From positions 248,001 to 312,000 of the forward strand of contig NZ_CP042912.1 in the NCBI RefSeq assembly GCF_008087665.1: a stretch of 64,000 nucleotides of DNA. Reading direction: 5' to 3'. Shown here piece after piece: positions 1-9,381 of the stretch. Numbering within the stretch: position 1 is the first letter of the stretch; each line of letters begins with the position of its first letter. A program made the translations under genes and the position numbers. The notes beneath the pieces are model-generated. The model worked only from the letters and a program-made list of their open reading frames with translations, was not told the DNA's origin and made no database searches. Origin of the DNA: Mariniblastus fucicola (GTDB lineage: Bacteria > Planctomycetota > Planctomycetia > Pirellulales > Pirellulaceae).

Positions 1-1
1 T

Positions 2-202
2 ACGATCCGGGTCGCCGCGAAGATCCAGAAAATGGGCCTCTCCAGCGTGACGCTCGAACATGTCGTCTTCAGCGAATCACAGAATGCGATCGCTGCGACT
101 GGAAAATCGGTCATCGTCCTGTTCAACTATCAGAAACAGCATCCCGTGCCGATCGACGGCGATATCCGGGAAACGTTCCTGAAGTTTGACCCTTTCGAGT
201 GA
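2..202 (+). CDS. Acyl-CoA thioesterase (hotdog fold, YbgC/FcbC-like), C-terminal part
   Basis: Only the last 66 codons are in the window; the 5' end lies to the left. The visible part has the final strands of a 4HBT-type hotdog thioesterase: a stretch reading SSVTLEHVVF, then a line ending ATGKSVIVLFNY, then a proline-containing tail (HPVPIDGDIRETFL). That order is typical of small acyl-CoA thioester hydrolases that cleave free acids from CoA in the cytosol. The catalytic Asp region is upstream and cannot be checked. The stop lies 9 bases before the next gene, so the two may share a transcript. The family call rests on a C-terminal fragment only. Confidence 0.65.
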   Translation, partial: TIRVAAKIQKMGLSSVTLEHVVFSESQNAIAATGKSVIVLFNYQKQHPVPIDGDIRETFLKFDPFE

Positions 203-211
203 CGACCAGCC

Positions 212-706
212 ATGATTCCCAGAAACCTTAGCGGTGACCAGGCTGGACAGACTCCATGGCAGGAACTTGAATTTGGTGCCGCGACGATTTCTGCGTTCGC
301 GGAACTATGCCGCCGCTCTATTATCACGCCTCTCGAATCTGCCATCAATCCAGACATTCTTTCCAATGAAGCCAAAGCGATTCTGGTTTGCGGTGGTGCA
401 CGTGGCGTCGTCGACGTTCGAGCTCACAAGGACGACTATGATTCGGTTGAGCGATTTCTCGCGATTTGCATTGAAACCGAACCGGATTCTCACGTTTTGT
501 TTCTGCAACGTGAAGATCCTGAACAAACCGTGGCGTTCCTGGATGGGTTTGCCGAACTCTGCCGCAACGGTTTGGTGGTCCATCATCTCGGACGGGATTT
601 TTCATTCTCAAAATCCGGGTATGCTGTTTCCAAACAACTTTGCGACGAAGGCGCCGGCGATGAGGTTAAAACGCTGATCGATTTCGCGACAAAACTGGAT
701 CACTAA
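212..706 (+). CDS. Hypothetical protein, 164 aa
   Basis: I do not recognise a family. It is a soluble alpha/beta protein without signal peptide or membrane segment, with two cysteine-containing helices (FAELCRR and FAELCRN share the same FAELCR hexapeptide, around residues 30 and 113). It lies between the thioesterase end and an exported protein, and its TAA stop overlaps the next ATG by one base (TAATG), which suggests translational coupling. The reading frame is well supported by the coupling and by plausible composition, but the function is unknown. Confidence 0.6.
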   Translation: MIPRNLSGDQAGQTPWQELEFGAATISAFAELCRRSIITPLESAINPDILSNEAKAILVCGGARGVVDVRAHKDDYDSVERFLAICIETEPDSHVLFLQREDPEQTVAFLDGFAELCRNGLVVHHLGRDFSFSKSGYAVSKQLCDEGAGDEVKTLIDFATKLDH

Positions 707-1809
707 TGCTATCTCGTGGCCACGTTCTGCCAAGTTTTCTTGCTCCGCCGCCATCGGTCCGTAGGCTTGTGCCCCGCGCGATTGTTGCACTTTTGGCGTT
801 TGTGTTATTTTCGTTTTCGTTAAGCGGCCAAGAAATTGTGCTGCGTGACCTCGACCGGATTCGGGGCGTCTCGGTGACGGCTGTGAATGATGAATTCCTT
901 GAGCTTTCCAGCGGCCAGAAACTTGGCTGGGACAAGGTGTTGCAGGCTCAGGTCGATCCCGCCTGGCAGGACGAAGTTGACCGACGGATCAGTCAGTTTG
1001 GATTGCCGCTGTTTCGCTTAAAGCATCGCTTGCAGCAGAAAAGCTTTAGCGGCGCGTTTGAGATTGCCAGCCGCTGGTACGAAAACGGGGAAGACGACGT
1101 AAATATCGAAAGGCAGTTCGCGGGAGATGAAGCGAACTTTCTGGTTTGCCGAGCCATGATGCTGGGGTACATCGGTCGCGGCGAAACCGAAAAAGCGGTC
1201 GAGCCAATGATCAGAGCGTTGTTGCGGCAGGAAGAATGCTCTGCGGCGTTTCTCGAGTCTTTTTCTGAACTCGCGTTTTCAAAAGGCGAACTGGAGGTCC
1301 GAGTTTGTGACGGCTATCTTCCCGTTTGGTCTTCGGCCGAGGCAGCCACAGCGGAGTTGGACCGATTGGAGTCTTGTCTGGATCTGGATCAGTTGGCACA
1401 ACGCTGGCCCGGATTGGCAGTTTACTTTTCATCGCTGGCTGTGCACGCGTCGCGGCGGCAACGAATGACGGCCTGGAGTCCTGCCATGGCGAGCGTTCCC
1501 GAGCTCCGTCGTTGGCAGCGAGTTCTCGGTAGTGACATGTCGCGGATGCCATTGTCCAGGCTGGTTGCGGATACCGAAGGTGGGATTCGCGTCGCGACGA
1601 TGTTTTGGTGGGCGACCGACCAGGATCAGCAGGCTTCTGCTCCGGAGCGAGTTTTGACGTTGCTCAAGATCGTTGCAAACTATCAGTCGCAGTTTCCCGT
1701 AATTGCAAATCTGGCGCGAAAACGTGCAATCGAGTTGACGGCCGATCCACACGAACAAGTGTTGCTGCAAGAGCAGGGAAAGTCGGTGCGGAAAGCAGGA
1801 GGTAGGTAA
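706..1809 (+). CDS. Exported hypothetical protein, 367 aa
   Basis: An N-terminal signal sequence is clear: basic residues around 19-24, a hydrophobic run (IVALLAFVLFSFSLSG) and a likely cleavage near residue 42. After it comes a short beta-rich stretch (residues about 45-75, with RIRGVSVTAVNDEF) and then a helical body of repeat-like helices. No enzymatic motif is visible. The architecture (signal peptide, short beta segment, helical repeats) resembles the exported protein at 14591-15544, though this is a similarity of layout only. The start overlaps the previous stop. Probably periplasmic; role unknown. Confidence 0.7.
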   Translation: MLSRGHVLPSFLAPPPSVRRLVPRAIVALLAFVLFSFSLSGQEIVLRDLDRIRGVSVTAVNDEFLELSSGQKLGWDKVLQAQVDPAWQDEVDRRISQFGLPLFRLKHRLQQKSFSGAFEIASRWYENGEDDVNIERQFAGDEANFLVCRAMMLGYIGRGETEKAVEPMIRALLRQEECSAAFLESFSELAFSKGELEVRVCDGYLPVWSSAEAATAELDRLESCLDLDQLAQRWPGLAVYFSSLAVHASRRQRMTAWSPAMASVPELRRWQRVLGSDMSRMPLSRLVADTEGGIRVATMFWWATDQDQQASAPERVLTLLKIVANYQSQFPVIANLARKRAIELTADPHEQVLLQEQGKSVRKAGGR

Positions 1810-1855
1810 GTCTGTCCCAGACTGGTCGTGCGCGTCCTCAGCCCGGGGACAGACT
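1809..1855. repeat. Inverted repeat between convergent genes
   Basis: A 10-base perfect inverted repeat (AGTCTGTCCC at 1809-1818 and GGGACAGACT at 1846-1855) encloses 27 bases. A nested AGTCT-GTCCC-AGACT hairpin lies in the left arm. It fills most of the gap between two convergent genes, so it may be a bidirectional terminator or a dispersed intergenic palindrome. There is no T-run. Confidence 0.45.
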
Positions 1856-1866
1856 GAACTATTTGA

Positions 1867-2562
1867 CTACAGCTCGGAAAAATCAGTCGGCGTCAAATTC
1901 CATTTTTGAATCTTTGAAACCGTATCTTTGTATTCCGGCAAATCCTTGATCGCAGCCCAGCGATCGCTGGAAATGAACGCCTTCCAATGTTCCTTGTGAG
2001 CGGCTTCGCTTTCGGCACCAAGCAGATAGATCAGATTCGGACTGTCTGGACCGGCCAATGTTCGCCCGAAGAAAACGGGGCCCAGTTTGGTGTCTCGCAT
2101 CAATTGCGTTTCGCCATCGTCAAACATTTTGACTTTTCGTTTGGCCGAATCCATGTTGTGGCTCTCGTAAAGCCGCAGCTCATAAATCCGATCGGGATTG
2201 TCTGTGAAAGACGGGATTTCCATTTTTGGAATGCTGTCGAAAGCTTGCGTTACCCACGAGTCAACTCGGTTGTAAACCGGATCCTTCATGTCCTGAGCAA
2301 ACCAGCCCTGGGAAGCATCCGTAAATTTTTTGTCCGCCGCAAGTTTGACGTTCAACTCCGCAAACTGTTCCAGCGATTCGAACGGAATCACCATGAACTG
2401 TGAATGGTCGTTCGGGTCGCCTTGATTGCGGAACACGCCGACGTTCTTGATTCCCAACCGCCCAAGCGCTGGCAACAACGCGTCACGCATCCATGCCTCA
2501 AGCATATTCTGCTTTTCAAAGTCGAAGACACGATAGATTCGGATTTCATAAAATTCGGACAT
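1867..2562 (-). CDS. NIPSNAP family protein
   Basis: It has two tandem NIPSNAP-type ferredoxin-like halves. The first opens MSEFYEIRIYR and the second, near residue 125, opens IYELRLYES and continues with a helix carrying KRKVKMF and then a GPVFFGRTLAGP strand. NIPSNAP proteins are dimeric alpha/beta-barrel relatives of unknown or monooxygenase-like function and are abundant in planctomycetes. I place the start at the ATG just before the first strand. The frame stays open to 2652, but that extension is only weakly signal-peptide-like and lacks a clear ribosome-binding site. Expression is convergent with the upstream pair. Confidence 0.85.
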   Translation of the reverse strand: MSEFYEIRIYRVFDFEKQNMLEAWMRDALLPALGRLGIKNVGVFRNQGDPNDHSQFMVIPFESLEQFAELNVKLAADKKFTDASQGWFAQDMKDPVYNRVDSWVTQAFDSIPKMEIPSFTDNPDRIYELRLYESHNMDSAKRKVKMFDDGETQLMRDTKLGPVFFGRTLAGPDSPNLIYLLGAESEAAHKEHWKAFISSDRWAAIKDLPEYKDTVSKIQKWNLTPTDFSEL

Positions 2563-2835
2563 GTTGACTCGGTTGTAAGCTGGCAATTGTGTTCCAAACG
2601 CGACTGCTGCGATTGAAAGTTTGGATGCTCTTATTGAAGCAGAGCCGAGCAAAATCTGCCATTGAAAAAGAATGAATGCAGTGCAGAAACTACGAACTGT
2701 TCATCACGTTACGAAGTCGAAAGCATTCAGCTTAGAGACGGTTTGTCATACGTGCAGCGAGCGCTTTGATCCCGTAAACTCTAGCTCATCAATTGGCACC
2801 ATTTCCCTGCACCAGAATTCCAAAAGTGATTTGCA

Positions 2836-3336
2836 ATGGCCGAGAAAACGAAACGCCGGGACCTGAAATTTCAGACGGTCGACGATGTAATTGCAGAAGC
2901 CCAACGACTTTTGGATTCGGGCTATCAATCCAATGGCAACTGGAACCTGGGCCAAACCTGCTTTCATCTGATCGAGTGGATACGGTATCCCATGGATGGC
3001 TTTCCAAAGCCGCCGTGGTTCGTTCGAACCATTTTCGGAGCCATGAAAATGTTTGGCATGATTGAGAAAATGAAACAGGGAATTCTCAATGACGGATTCA
3101 AGCCCGGCACTCCGACCGCGCCAGATACCGTCGCGCAACCCGATGCTCTTAGCGACGCAGAAGGAGTACAGCAACTCGCTGCGATCATCGAACGAATGAA
3201 GAACCACACCGCCGAGCTGTATCCATCACCATTGTTCGGCGTGATGGACAACGAGACATGGCATACCGTCACATTGCGACACTGCGAACACCACTTGGGG
3301 TTCCTTGAACCCAAAACCCACGAACAGGTTGGCTAA
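2836..3336 (+). CDS. DUF1569 (DinB-like) protein, 166 aa
   Basis: A small cytosolic four-helix-bundle protein. The first helix pair carries NWNLGQTCFHLIEWI (about residues 35-50), and the C-terminus ends with HCEHHLGFLEP. These histidine-rich helices match the DUF1569 branch of the DinB/YfiT superfamily, whose members often bind a metal through three histidines. The substrate is unknown; some DinB relatives are thiol-dependent transferases. The gene stands alone, divergent from the NIPSNAP gene and convergent with the esterase. Confidence 0.75.
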   Translation: MAEKTKRRDLKFQTVDDVIAEAQRLLDSGYQSNGNWNLGQTCFHLIEWIRYPMDGFPKPPWFVRTIFGAMKMFGMIEKMKQGILNDGFKPGTPTAPDTVAQPDALSDAEGVQQLAAIIERMKNHTAELYPSPLFGVMDNETWHTVTLRHCEHHLGFLEPKTHEQVG

Positions 3337-3340
3337 AGAT

Positions 3341-3379
3341 TTCCAAACAGGCCGGGCAAACCACCCGGCCATCGGAAAC
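3341..3379. terminator. Stem-loop between convergent genes
   Basis: GGCCGGG at 3350-3356 pairs with CCCGGCC at 3364-3370 around a 7-base loop, and flanking TTCC/GGAA can extend it. It sits between the DUF1569 stop and the convergent esterase stop. It lacks a good T-run, so it is a likely but weak bidirectional terminator. Confidence 0.5.
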
Positions 3380-3383
3380 CTCA

Positions 3384-4946
3384 CTACTCGCCCATCAGCT
3401 TCTTGATTATCGGCTCCATTGCCAATGCCCAAGCTTCGTAGCCTTTCTCGTTCGGATGCAGCAGGTCGGGCATGATCGACTTTGGCAAGTTTCCATTTTC
3501 GTCCAGGAATTTGTCGCCAATATCCAGAAAGAAAACCTGTTCGCCGTCAGCAAAGTCGCTGATCAACGCATTGATCTCATCATTGCGAACGCGGTGCTTG
3601 CCTTTCGTGTCGGCATCGCGAGGGAATACGGCCAGCAGCAAAATTTTCGTGTTCGGCAGCCGACTTTTTAGCCCATTGAGAATGTGCTCAATGCCCAGCG
3701 CCGTCTCGTCAGCAGGATCCATGCGGTGACCGGTGTTGTTGGTGCCGATCATCACAACCGCCAGCTTTGGGTCGATGTCGTCGATGGCCCCGTTTTCGAA
3801 TCGCCACAAAACATGTTCCGTACGATCGCCACTGAAGCCAATGTTCAGGACGTTGCGGTCGGCGTAGAACTGATCGAAGACTTTTTTACCAGCCTGTTCC
3901 CAGCCGTGTGTGATGGAGTCGCCGACGAAGAGCAAGTCAACTTTTTCCATTTCTTTCCTCGCAGCCAGTTTTTCTTTATGACGAGGCATCCACCATTTCA
4001 CTGCCCATTCGGCAGTTTGGGTTTCCGGAGTGATTGATTTCGGAGTCGGTTTTACATCTTTGTCGCCACGCCACAGCCACCGCATCGACTCCGGCAGAAT
4101 CGCGCCGCCGTGTTTTCCGTTGTGACCCTCGGTGCCGTAAACGAACTTGTAATCGTAGCCCTTGTACGCCAGCGCTTTGGCCATCTGCTGGTTCGCCAGC
4201 GGCCAGTTTCCGTGCTCGTTGTCCAGGTCGCCGCTGCCGTCCTGCAGGAACACGCGAATTGGTTTCTTTTCCGTTTTGCGAATGATGCCCGGATAGGTGT
4301 CGCCGTGGCGGATGTTCGTGAAGCTGCCGATGTGGCTCAGGACCTTGCGGAACTTGTCGGGCCGCTCCCACGCGACGGTGAACGCACAGATGCCTCCGCT
4401 GCTGGCTCCGCAAATCGCCCAGCGATCCGGGTTCGGGTCAATGTTGTACTTTTCCAGAATCGGTGGCAGAACTTCGTCCAACAGGAACGTTGCATAGTCC
4501 GCGCTGAGCGTGTCATATTCAAACGAACGGTTCTCAGGTCGCGGGCGCCAGCCACGTTGTTCAGGCAGCTGATCTTTCTTGTGCCCGGGATCGACAAAGA
4601 CGCCGATCGTGACCGGCATTTCTCCGTGGGCGATCAGGTTATCCATCACGACTGGTGCCCGGTAAGAACCATCACGGCTCTCGTAAGCATGTCCGTCCTG
4701 AAAGACCATCAACGCGGCTGGCTTTTTCGGATCGTACTGCTTCGGGACGTAGATCGAATATCGCCGCTTCGTTCCCGGAAAAGTTTTGCTCTCAAGGATC
4801 TCTCCTTGAGTGATCTCGCCCTGAGGCACATTCTGAACTTGCGAGTCCGGGCCGAGAGCGTACTTTTGATCTTGCTGGGCGAAAGCAGTCGCGCCAAAAA
4901 GCAACGCGACAAAAATGACAAGGATATGTTTCACTGTTGTTTCCAT
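3384..4946 (-). CDS. Two-domain exported esterase: alpha/beta hydrolase (EstD/CE1-like) + SGNH hydrolase
   Basis: A signal peptide (residues about 6-24, ending AFAQQ) directs export. Residues about 45-300 form an enterochelin-esterase/feruloyl-esterase-like alpha/beta hydrolase with the nucleophile elbow GASSGG (near residue 180), a possible acid in DGSGDLD and a histidine in EGHNGKHGG. Residues about 335-518 form an SGNH/GDSL hydrolase: block [11 protein letters not shown], block II GFSGDR, block III GTNN, and block V DLLHP with the Asp and His of the triad. Both catalytic sites look intact. Such pairs suit removal of acyl groups from polysaccharides. The start chosen is the ATG two codons inside a possible TTG start. 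Confidence 0.85.
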   Translation of the reverse strand: METTVKHILVIFVALLFGATAFAQQDQKYALGPDSQVQNVPQGEITQGEILESKTFPGTKRRYSIYVPKQYDPKKPAALMVFQDGHAYESRDGSYRAPVVMDNLIAHGEMPVTIGVFVDPGHKKDQLPEQRGWRPRPENRSFEYDTLSADYATFLLDEVLPPILEKYNIDPNPDRWAICGASSGGICAFTVAWERPDKFRKVLSHIGSFTNIRHGDTYPGIIRKTEKKPIRVFLQDGSGDLDNEHGNWPLANQQMAKALAYKGYDYKFVYGTEGHNGKHGGAILPESMRWLWRGDKDVKPTPKSITPETQTAEWAVKWWMPRHKEKLAARKEMEKVDLLFVGDSITHGWEQAGKKVFDQFYADRNVLNIGFSGDRTEHVLWRFENGAIDDIDPKLAVVMIGTNNTGHRMDPADETALGIEHILNGLKSRLPNTKILLLAVFPRDADTKGKHRVRNDEINALISDFADGEQVFFLDIGDKFLDENGNLPKSIMPDLLHPNEKGYEAWALAMEPIIKKLMGE

Positions 4947-5026
4947 GTTCAATGGGGTAACTGGCTGACGGTCGACCGGTATTATATCAGGATTGAAATC
5001 AGTTGCTTTGCGAGCCAGGTAAATCG

Positions 5027-6436
5027 ATGACGGACAATCACCAACCTGAAACCGTGACCATCGTGGGAGCCGGGATCACCGGTCTTGCTGCTGCGTGGAA
5101 AATCCAACAGCTTTCGCCGCAGACGCGAATCACCGTTCTTGAATCTTCGGATCGCGTTGGCGGAGTCTTGCAAACGAAGCACATCGACGGCTATCTCGTC
5201 GAGCAATCTGCCGACATGTTTACTTGCCAGCCACCGACGGCCTTGGAATTGTGCCGCGAGTTGGGGCTTGAGGATCAGCTACTGACGACGGCTGAACCGA
5301 AAGACAAAGCCTTCGTCGGACTTGGTGGCAAAGTCGTTCCGGTTCCTGCGGGATTTTCTTTGATGGTGCCGTCTCAGGAAGATTCGATTCGTTCCTGGCC
5401 GCTGCTGAGCGAATCCGGAAAACAACGTTTGCTCGACGAAGTCAACGTTGCGGCTCGTGACTACAACGGGAATGGAGATGCCGACGAAGACTTTGCTTCG
5501 TTCGCAATTCGCCGCTTCGGCCAGGAGGCTTTCGACGCGCTTATCCAGCCTCTGGTTAGCGGCATCTATTCTGCGGATCCGAAAATGCTGAGCATGAACG
5601 CGACGATGAGCCGTTTCGTGGAGATGGAAAAGGAGCACGGTAGTCTGATCGCGGCCGTGAAGCAGAAGGCCACGTCTTCGGACGCCAAGGCCAGCGGGGC
5701 TCGCTACAACCTGTTCCGCAGTCCGGCACAAGGTTTCGGTTCACTGGTGTCGGCTTTGGTTGGCGATTTGAAAAACGTTGAAATTCAATCAGGGAGGCAG
5801 GTTCGCGAAATCAGCACTGCTGCTTCGCGTTGGCAAATCGCACTTGAGGATACGGCGATCGAATCGGAGGCGGTAATCGTGGCGACGCCGGCAGATGTTT
5901 CGGCGCGACTGTTGAAAAGTTTCGAATCACTCAGCGGCGAACTTTCGGGAATCAAGTCGACTTCCTGCGCGATCGTGGTGATGGGAATTGACCGCAGCGA
6001 GTTGCCGAAAGACTTCGATGGCTTTGGCATCATCTACCCGCACATCGATGAAGGCAAAACGATCGCCATCAGTTTCGCCAGCAACAAGTTTTCCGGGCGG
6101 GCACCGGAAGGTAAATTGCTGCTGCGGTTTTTCATCGGCGGCGCGATGCAGGAATCGCTGGTCGATCTGCCGGACGATGAGTTGACAGGAATCGCGTTGG
6201 ATCAGTTTGAAACGTCGCTTGGTGTCCGTCCCAATGCTGACTTCACCGAAGTATTCCGCTGGAAGAACGCCATGCCGCAGTACCACGTAGGTCATCTTGA
6301 TCGGGTCGGGCGGATCGAACAACGGGTGTCGCAAATTCCGGGCCTGGAACTTGCTGGCAAAAGCTATCGCGGCGTCGGAATCCCTGCCTGCGTCGCCAGC
6401 GGCTTCGCGTCTGCAGAAAGAATCTTTGGCAAGTGA
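5027..6436 (+). CDS. hemY: Protoporphyrinogen oxidase (HemY type, FAD-dependent)
   Basis: It oxidises protoporphyrinogen IX (or coproporphyrinogen III in the HemY/CgoX branch) in late haem synthesis. The N-terminus has the FAD-binding [12 protein letters not shown] Rossmann motif followed by a glutamate strand ([11 protein letters not shown]). The middle carries the usual VSGIYSADP and [12 protein letters not shown] segments, and the C-terminus has the second FAD contact [16 protein letters not shown]. The length, about 469 aa, is normal. I start at the ATG preceded by AGG seven bases upstream, rather than at 5003, because the flavin motif then begins close to the N-terminus. Its 3' end overlaps the end of the antisense dockerin-like gene. 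Confidence 0.88.
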   Translation: MTDNHQPETVTIVGAGITGLAAAWKIQQLSPQTRITVLESSDRVGGVLQTKHIDGYLVEQSADMFTCQPPTALELCRELGLEDQLLTTAEPKDKAFVGLGGKVVPVPAGFSLMVPSQEDSIRSWPLLSESGKQRLLDEVNVAARDYNGNGDADEDFASFAIRRFGQEAFDALIQPLVSGIYSADPKMLSMNATMSRFVEMEKEHGSLIAAVKQKATSSDAKASGARYNLFRSPAQGFGSLVSALVGDLKNVEIQSGRQVREISTAASRWQIALEDTAIESEAVIVATPADVSARLLKSFESLSGELSGIKSTSCAIVVMGIDRSELPKDFDGFGIIYPHIDEGKTIAISFASNKFSGRAPEGKLLLRFFIGGAMQESLVDLPDDELTGIALDQFETSLGVRPNADFTEVFRWKNAMPQYHVGHLDRVGRIEQRVSQIPGLELAGKSYRGVGIPACVASGFASAERIFGK

Positions 6437-7465
6437 TCACCTTCACGCTGCAAATTTTGTTCGACTGAATCCGTGTCGGATTTTTTGTTGGTCGTAAAGA
6501 ACCGGTCTCGGCCATCGAAAACGTTTTGCCCAAGGGCTTCTTTTCTTGAGCCTCGTAAGTCTTCCATGCCATCACCAGTATCGATGCTGAAATCGATCTT
6601 GCGATTGGGCGACCGTTGATCGAGTGCCTCGTTGGCCACGAATCGTCCGTCGAACCCGGCGTCCGTCAGATTGCCTCGACCGGAAGCCAAGCCAAATCCA
6701 TTGTCTGCCGGCGGCGAAATTAAAGGCAGCCCGAAGAAGCCGGAAAGATTGTTGCGGACGAGACTGACGTCGGTCGCGTTGACTCGACCGTCACGATTTA
6801 TGTCGTATGGGTTGGTCGCGTCGACTGTGAAGAAGCCGGACAAGTTGTTTCGCACCGCAGAAACATCGTTGGCATCGACTCGTGCGTTGGTGACTGAATT
6901 GCCTGTCTCGCCGACAGCGTTTCCAAAATAGTAAACCTGATCGGCAATCAGGCCAGTCGATTCGTTGGCTAAAACGCGAACCTCCAACCACGTGTTTCGG
7001 ATTGAGTAATCGTCCCAAAAGAACATAACTCGATCTGTTGCAGCAACTCCCTCGCCGCGAAGCACAATCGCATCCTGAAACTCGATCTCGTCCCAGGTTT
7101 CAGGATCATCCGTCCGCCCGGTCGCAAAGCGAAAGTCTGCCCAGTCGACGGTGCTGGGCAGATCTTCCATGTCGATAGCAACGGCATTGATGCCTTTGTC
7201 GTATGACGTGTAGTTTTGGAAGCTCGCAGTTTCGCCCGGTCGCAACGCAACCTTGTCCGTGACCATGCTTCCGAATTCGCGAGGACTGTCTGAATCCGCT
7301 ATTGGAGGATGATCCAGCGGCTGTCGTGTATTGGTCTGCTACGGAATCGAAAACACTGTCGTTGACAAAGTAGGTCGTCGCCAGCATGCGACGCTGTTCG
7401 AGTGCCGAATAGGTGAAGCTTGAGTTGTTCGGTCTGCCGTGGCGTGAAATCGATGGCTGCTTCAT
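6364..7465 (-). pseudogene. Exported dockerin-like protein with LEQRRMLA motif, frameshifted
   Basis: Two reading frames make one gene. The first (7465 down to about 7290) starts MKQPSI and carries SALEQRRMLA, the planctomycetal N-terminal motif of secreted multidomain proteins, then YFVNDSVFD. The second (from about 7340 to 6364) has VTDKVALRPGETASF, a domain seen in such proteins, and two calcium-loop repeats (RVDANDVSAVRNNLSG; DINRDGRVNATDVSLVRNNLSG) typical of dockerin type I. Neither frame alone gives a sensible protein, so a one-base indel within about 7290-7345 is likely: a decayed gene or a sequencing error. The C-terminal 24 codons overlap the haem gene on the other strand. Confidence 0.7.
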
Positions 7466-7618
7466 GAGTCTGCAAAAAGCGTGGAAGGGGGAAGCTGTTG
7501 GGGGAATCCAGTATATCGACCGACAATCTGCGTTGCGCAGCGAATTTTGCGTTGCCGGAACAATACGCGTTTCTTCAAAATTTTAGGTGACTTAGAATGG
7601 AGCCGTCCGAACGTCCAC

Positions 7619-7631
7619 GGAGGCACCTTTG
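7619..7631 (+). promoter_or_regulatory. Ribosome-binding site that decides a TTG start
   Basis: GGAGG at 7619-7623 lies five bases before TTG at 7629-7631. The following codons give a signal-like hydrophobic segment, and no ATG is available before the first membrane helix, so TTG is the likely start of the ExbB-like gene. Confidence 0.6.
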
Positions 7632-8486
7632 AATCACCCCGCAATCATCTGTATCTTTCTGCTTTTCTCATGCCTCCTTGGCAGCGCTCTCAACGGCCCC
7701 GCATTGGCCCGGTCAATCAGCCAGTCATCCGAGGCTGCTGACTCAGCAGACGCTTCGATCGCTGATTCAGCGCTTGCTGACTCCATCGAGGGCAACGAAA
7801 AAGCCGCGCCACCGACGATCCTGAAAATGCTCTTTGGTGGCAACTTGCTGGGCATGGCGATCGTGTTTCTGATCCTGCTGCTGTCCGTGATCAGCCTGTT
7901 TGTGATCAGCGACAACCTGTGGCGGATTACGTCTTCCAAGCTGATCCCCGACAAAGTTTTGTCAGAACTCGAAGCGCGAATCATGCACGGCGACATCACG
8001 CCGGCGATGGAGATGTGTCGCCAAAAAGCCAACTACTCGATGTCGACCGAAATTATTCTTGCCGGCTTGCAGCGTTTTCAGTCCAGCGAGTTTGGCTATG
8101 CCGAATACCGCTCTGCGGTTGAAGAAGCGGGTGAAGACGTCACTGGTCGGCTGTATCGTCGCATTGAAGTTCTCAACGTCATCGGTGCCATCGCGCCGAT
8201 GCTGGGACTGACTGGAACCGTGATCGGAATGATCGAAGCCTTCACTACGATTGCGTCGCTCGAAGGCATGGCTCGTCCTCAGGAGCTGGCCGGCGGCATC
8301 GGCCAGGCGTTAATCACGACGCTGCTGGGATTGCTGGTCGCGATTCCGACGATGGTGGCTTACAGCTATTTTCGAAACCGCATCGATTCGATCGTCGCGG
8401 AAGCTGGAAAGCGTATCGAGCAAGTCATGATGCCGTTGGGCCGCAAGAAACCCGGTGACACCTCGGGCCGCAAGAAATCCAAATGA
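7629..8486 (+). CDS. MotA/TolQ/ExbB-type proton channel protein
   Basis: This is the channel subunit of a Tol/Exb-like proton-driven complex in the inner membrane. After an N-terminal hydrophobic export-like segment and an Ala/Ser/Asp-rich linker come one membrane helix (LLGMAIVFLILLLSVISLFVIS), a cytosolic helical domain, and two further helices. The first of these holds IGAIAPMLGLTGTVIGMIEAF, the family hallmark, and the second TTLLGLLVAIPTMVAYSYF. The start is TTG with a strong Shine-Dalgarno. It overlaps exbD by four bases (ATGA). It leads an operon of six genes, so it probably powers an envelope process served by the downstream unknown proteins. Confidence 0.88.
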   Translation: MNHPAIICIFLLFSCLLGSALNGPALARSISQSSEAADSADASIADSALADSIEGNEKAAPPTILKMLFGGNLLGMAIVFLILLLSVISLFVISDNLWRITSSKLIPDKVLSELEARIMHGDITPAMEMCRQKANYSMSTEIILAGLQRFQSSEFGYAEYRSAVEEAGEDVTGRLYRRIEVLNVIGAIAPMLGLTGTVIGMIEAFTTIASLEGMARPQELAGGIGQALITTLLGLLVAIPTMVAYSYFRNRIDSIVAEAGKRIEQVMMPLGRKKPGDTSGRKKSK

Positions 8487-8899
8487 AGCTCTCTCGCACA
8501 CGACCACATCACACCCTCGCGTTCAACATGACGCCGATGATTGACATTGTGTTCCTGTTGATCATCTTTTTTATGACCGTTTCGCAGATCACTCGAACGG
8601 TGGACCATCCCGTGGAGCTTCCGCGAGTCGTCGAAGGCGCTTCAGAATCCAAAACGGCAACCGTTACGATCAACCTGAACGAAAAAGGATCCGTGATCGT
8701 CGCCGGCAAGGTGCTTTCACAGCAGGAAGTCGTCACTGCAATTCAGGCTCAGCTGGAAAAGATGGACAACGATCCGGACCGAATTCGAATCCAGATTCGC
8801 TGCGACCGAAACTGTCTGTCAAAGTTCGTGAACCAGTTGGTGAACCGGCTTTCGACGATGGGTTTCCGTAAAGTCCGCTGTGCGGTGGCAGACCAGTGA
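8483..8899 (+). CDS. ExbD/TolR-type protein (first copy)
   Basis: A single N-terminal membrane helix follows NMTPMIDIVFLLIIFFMTV, in which the conserved Asp of the ExbD/TolR helix (PMIDIVF) is present as the proton-carrying residue. The rest is a small periplasmic domain (residues about 45-138). It pairs with the upstream ExbB-like protein, with which it overlaps by four bases. The 59-base gap to the next exbD is short enough for one transcript. Confidence 0.88.
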   Translation: MKLSRTRPHHTLAFNMTPMIDIVFLLIIFFMTVSQITRTVDHPVELPRVVEGASESKTATVTINLNEKGSVIVAGKVLSQQEVVTAIQAQLEKMDNDPDRIRIQIRCDRNCLSKFVNQLVNRLSTMGFRKVRCAVADQ

Positions 8900-8958
8900 A
8901 CTTTGTTGCCATTTGACGTCTCAGTAGCCAGTTTCCCGCAAAGACGTAGAATAAGAAA

Positions 8959-9381
8959 ATGAAACTCAATAGCCGACATCGTCAAAACCATCGGCGGCTG
9001 GAGCTGTCGATGACCAGCATGATCGACGTCGTTTTTCTGCTGCTAATCTTTTTCCTTGTGACCACCACCTTTGTTCGCCCCGAACGACAACTTCTGTCGG
9101 CGATCCAGTCCAATGAACGCGAAGCCGCCAAACAGGAAACGCTGCTCGAACCGGCTTTGGTCGATGTTCGCAAAACCGGTGACAAAGTCGTGTATCGCAT
9201 CGGCGCCATCACCACCGACAATGTCTCCGAAGTCAAACGCGTTTTGCAGGGATTCGAGAACAAATCAGAAGGAGCCTGGGTTCGCGTGGAGGACGACGTC
9301 CCGTTTGAGTTCGCGGCTCAGGCTGTCGGAGCCTGTCGCGCTGCCGGGTTTTCGGCCGTGGCGTGGTTGCCTGCTGAGTAG
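8959..9381 (+). CDS. ExbD/TolR-type protein (second copy)
   Basis: It shows the same plan as its neighbour: MTSMIDVVFLLLIFFLVTT gives the membrane helix with the conserved Asp, followed by a periplasmic domain of about 100 residues. The sequence differs strongly from the first copy outside the helix, so the pair may form a heteromeric ExbD unit, as in many planctomycete and Bacteroidota loci. Its 3' end overlaps the start region of the next gene in another frame. Confidence 0.87.
   Translation: MKLNSRHRQNHRRLELSMTSMIDVVFLLLIFFLVTTTFVRPERQLLSAIQSNEREAAKQETLLEPALVDVRKTGDKVVYRIGAITTDNVSEVKRVLQGFENKSEGAWVRVEDDVPFEFAAQAVGACRAAGFSAVAWLPAE

Noticed and set aside
2791-2815. Sigma-54-like TGGCACC ahead of the DUF1569 gene
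   Set aside because: The following TGC lies two bases too far away, so the -24/-12 spacing is wrong.
4110-5030. Open frame of 306 codons on the plus strand
   Set aside because: It is antisense to the esterase gene, whose product has two intact catalytic domains. The shadow frame has no recognisable fold.
9071-9304. N-terminal extension of the TPR protein
   Set aside because: It runs within exbD in another frame and lacks a fold. A signal peptide begins only after about residue 85 of that frame.
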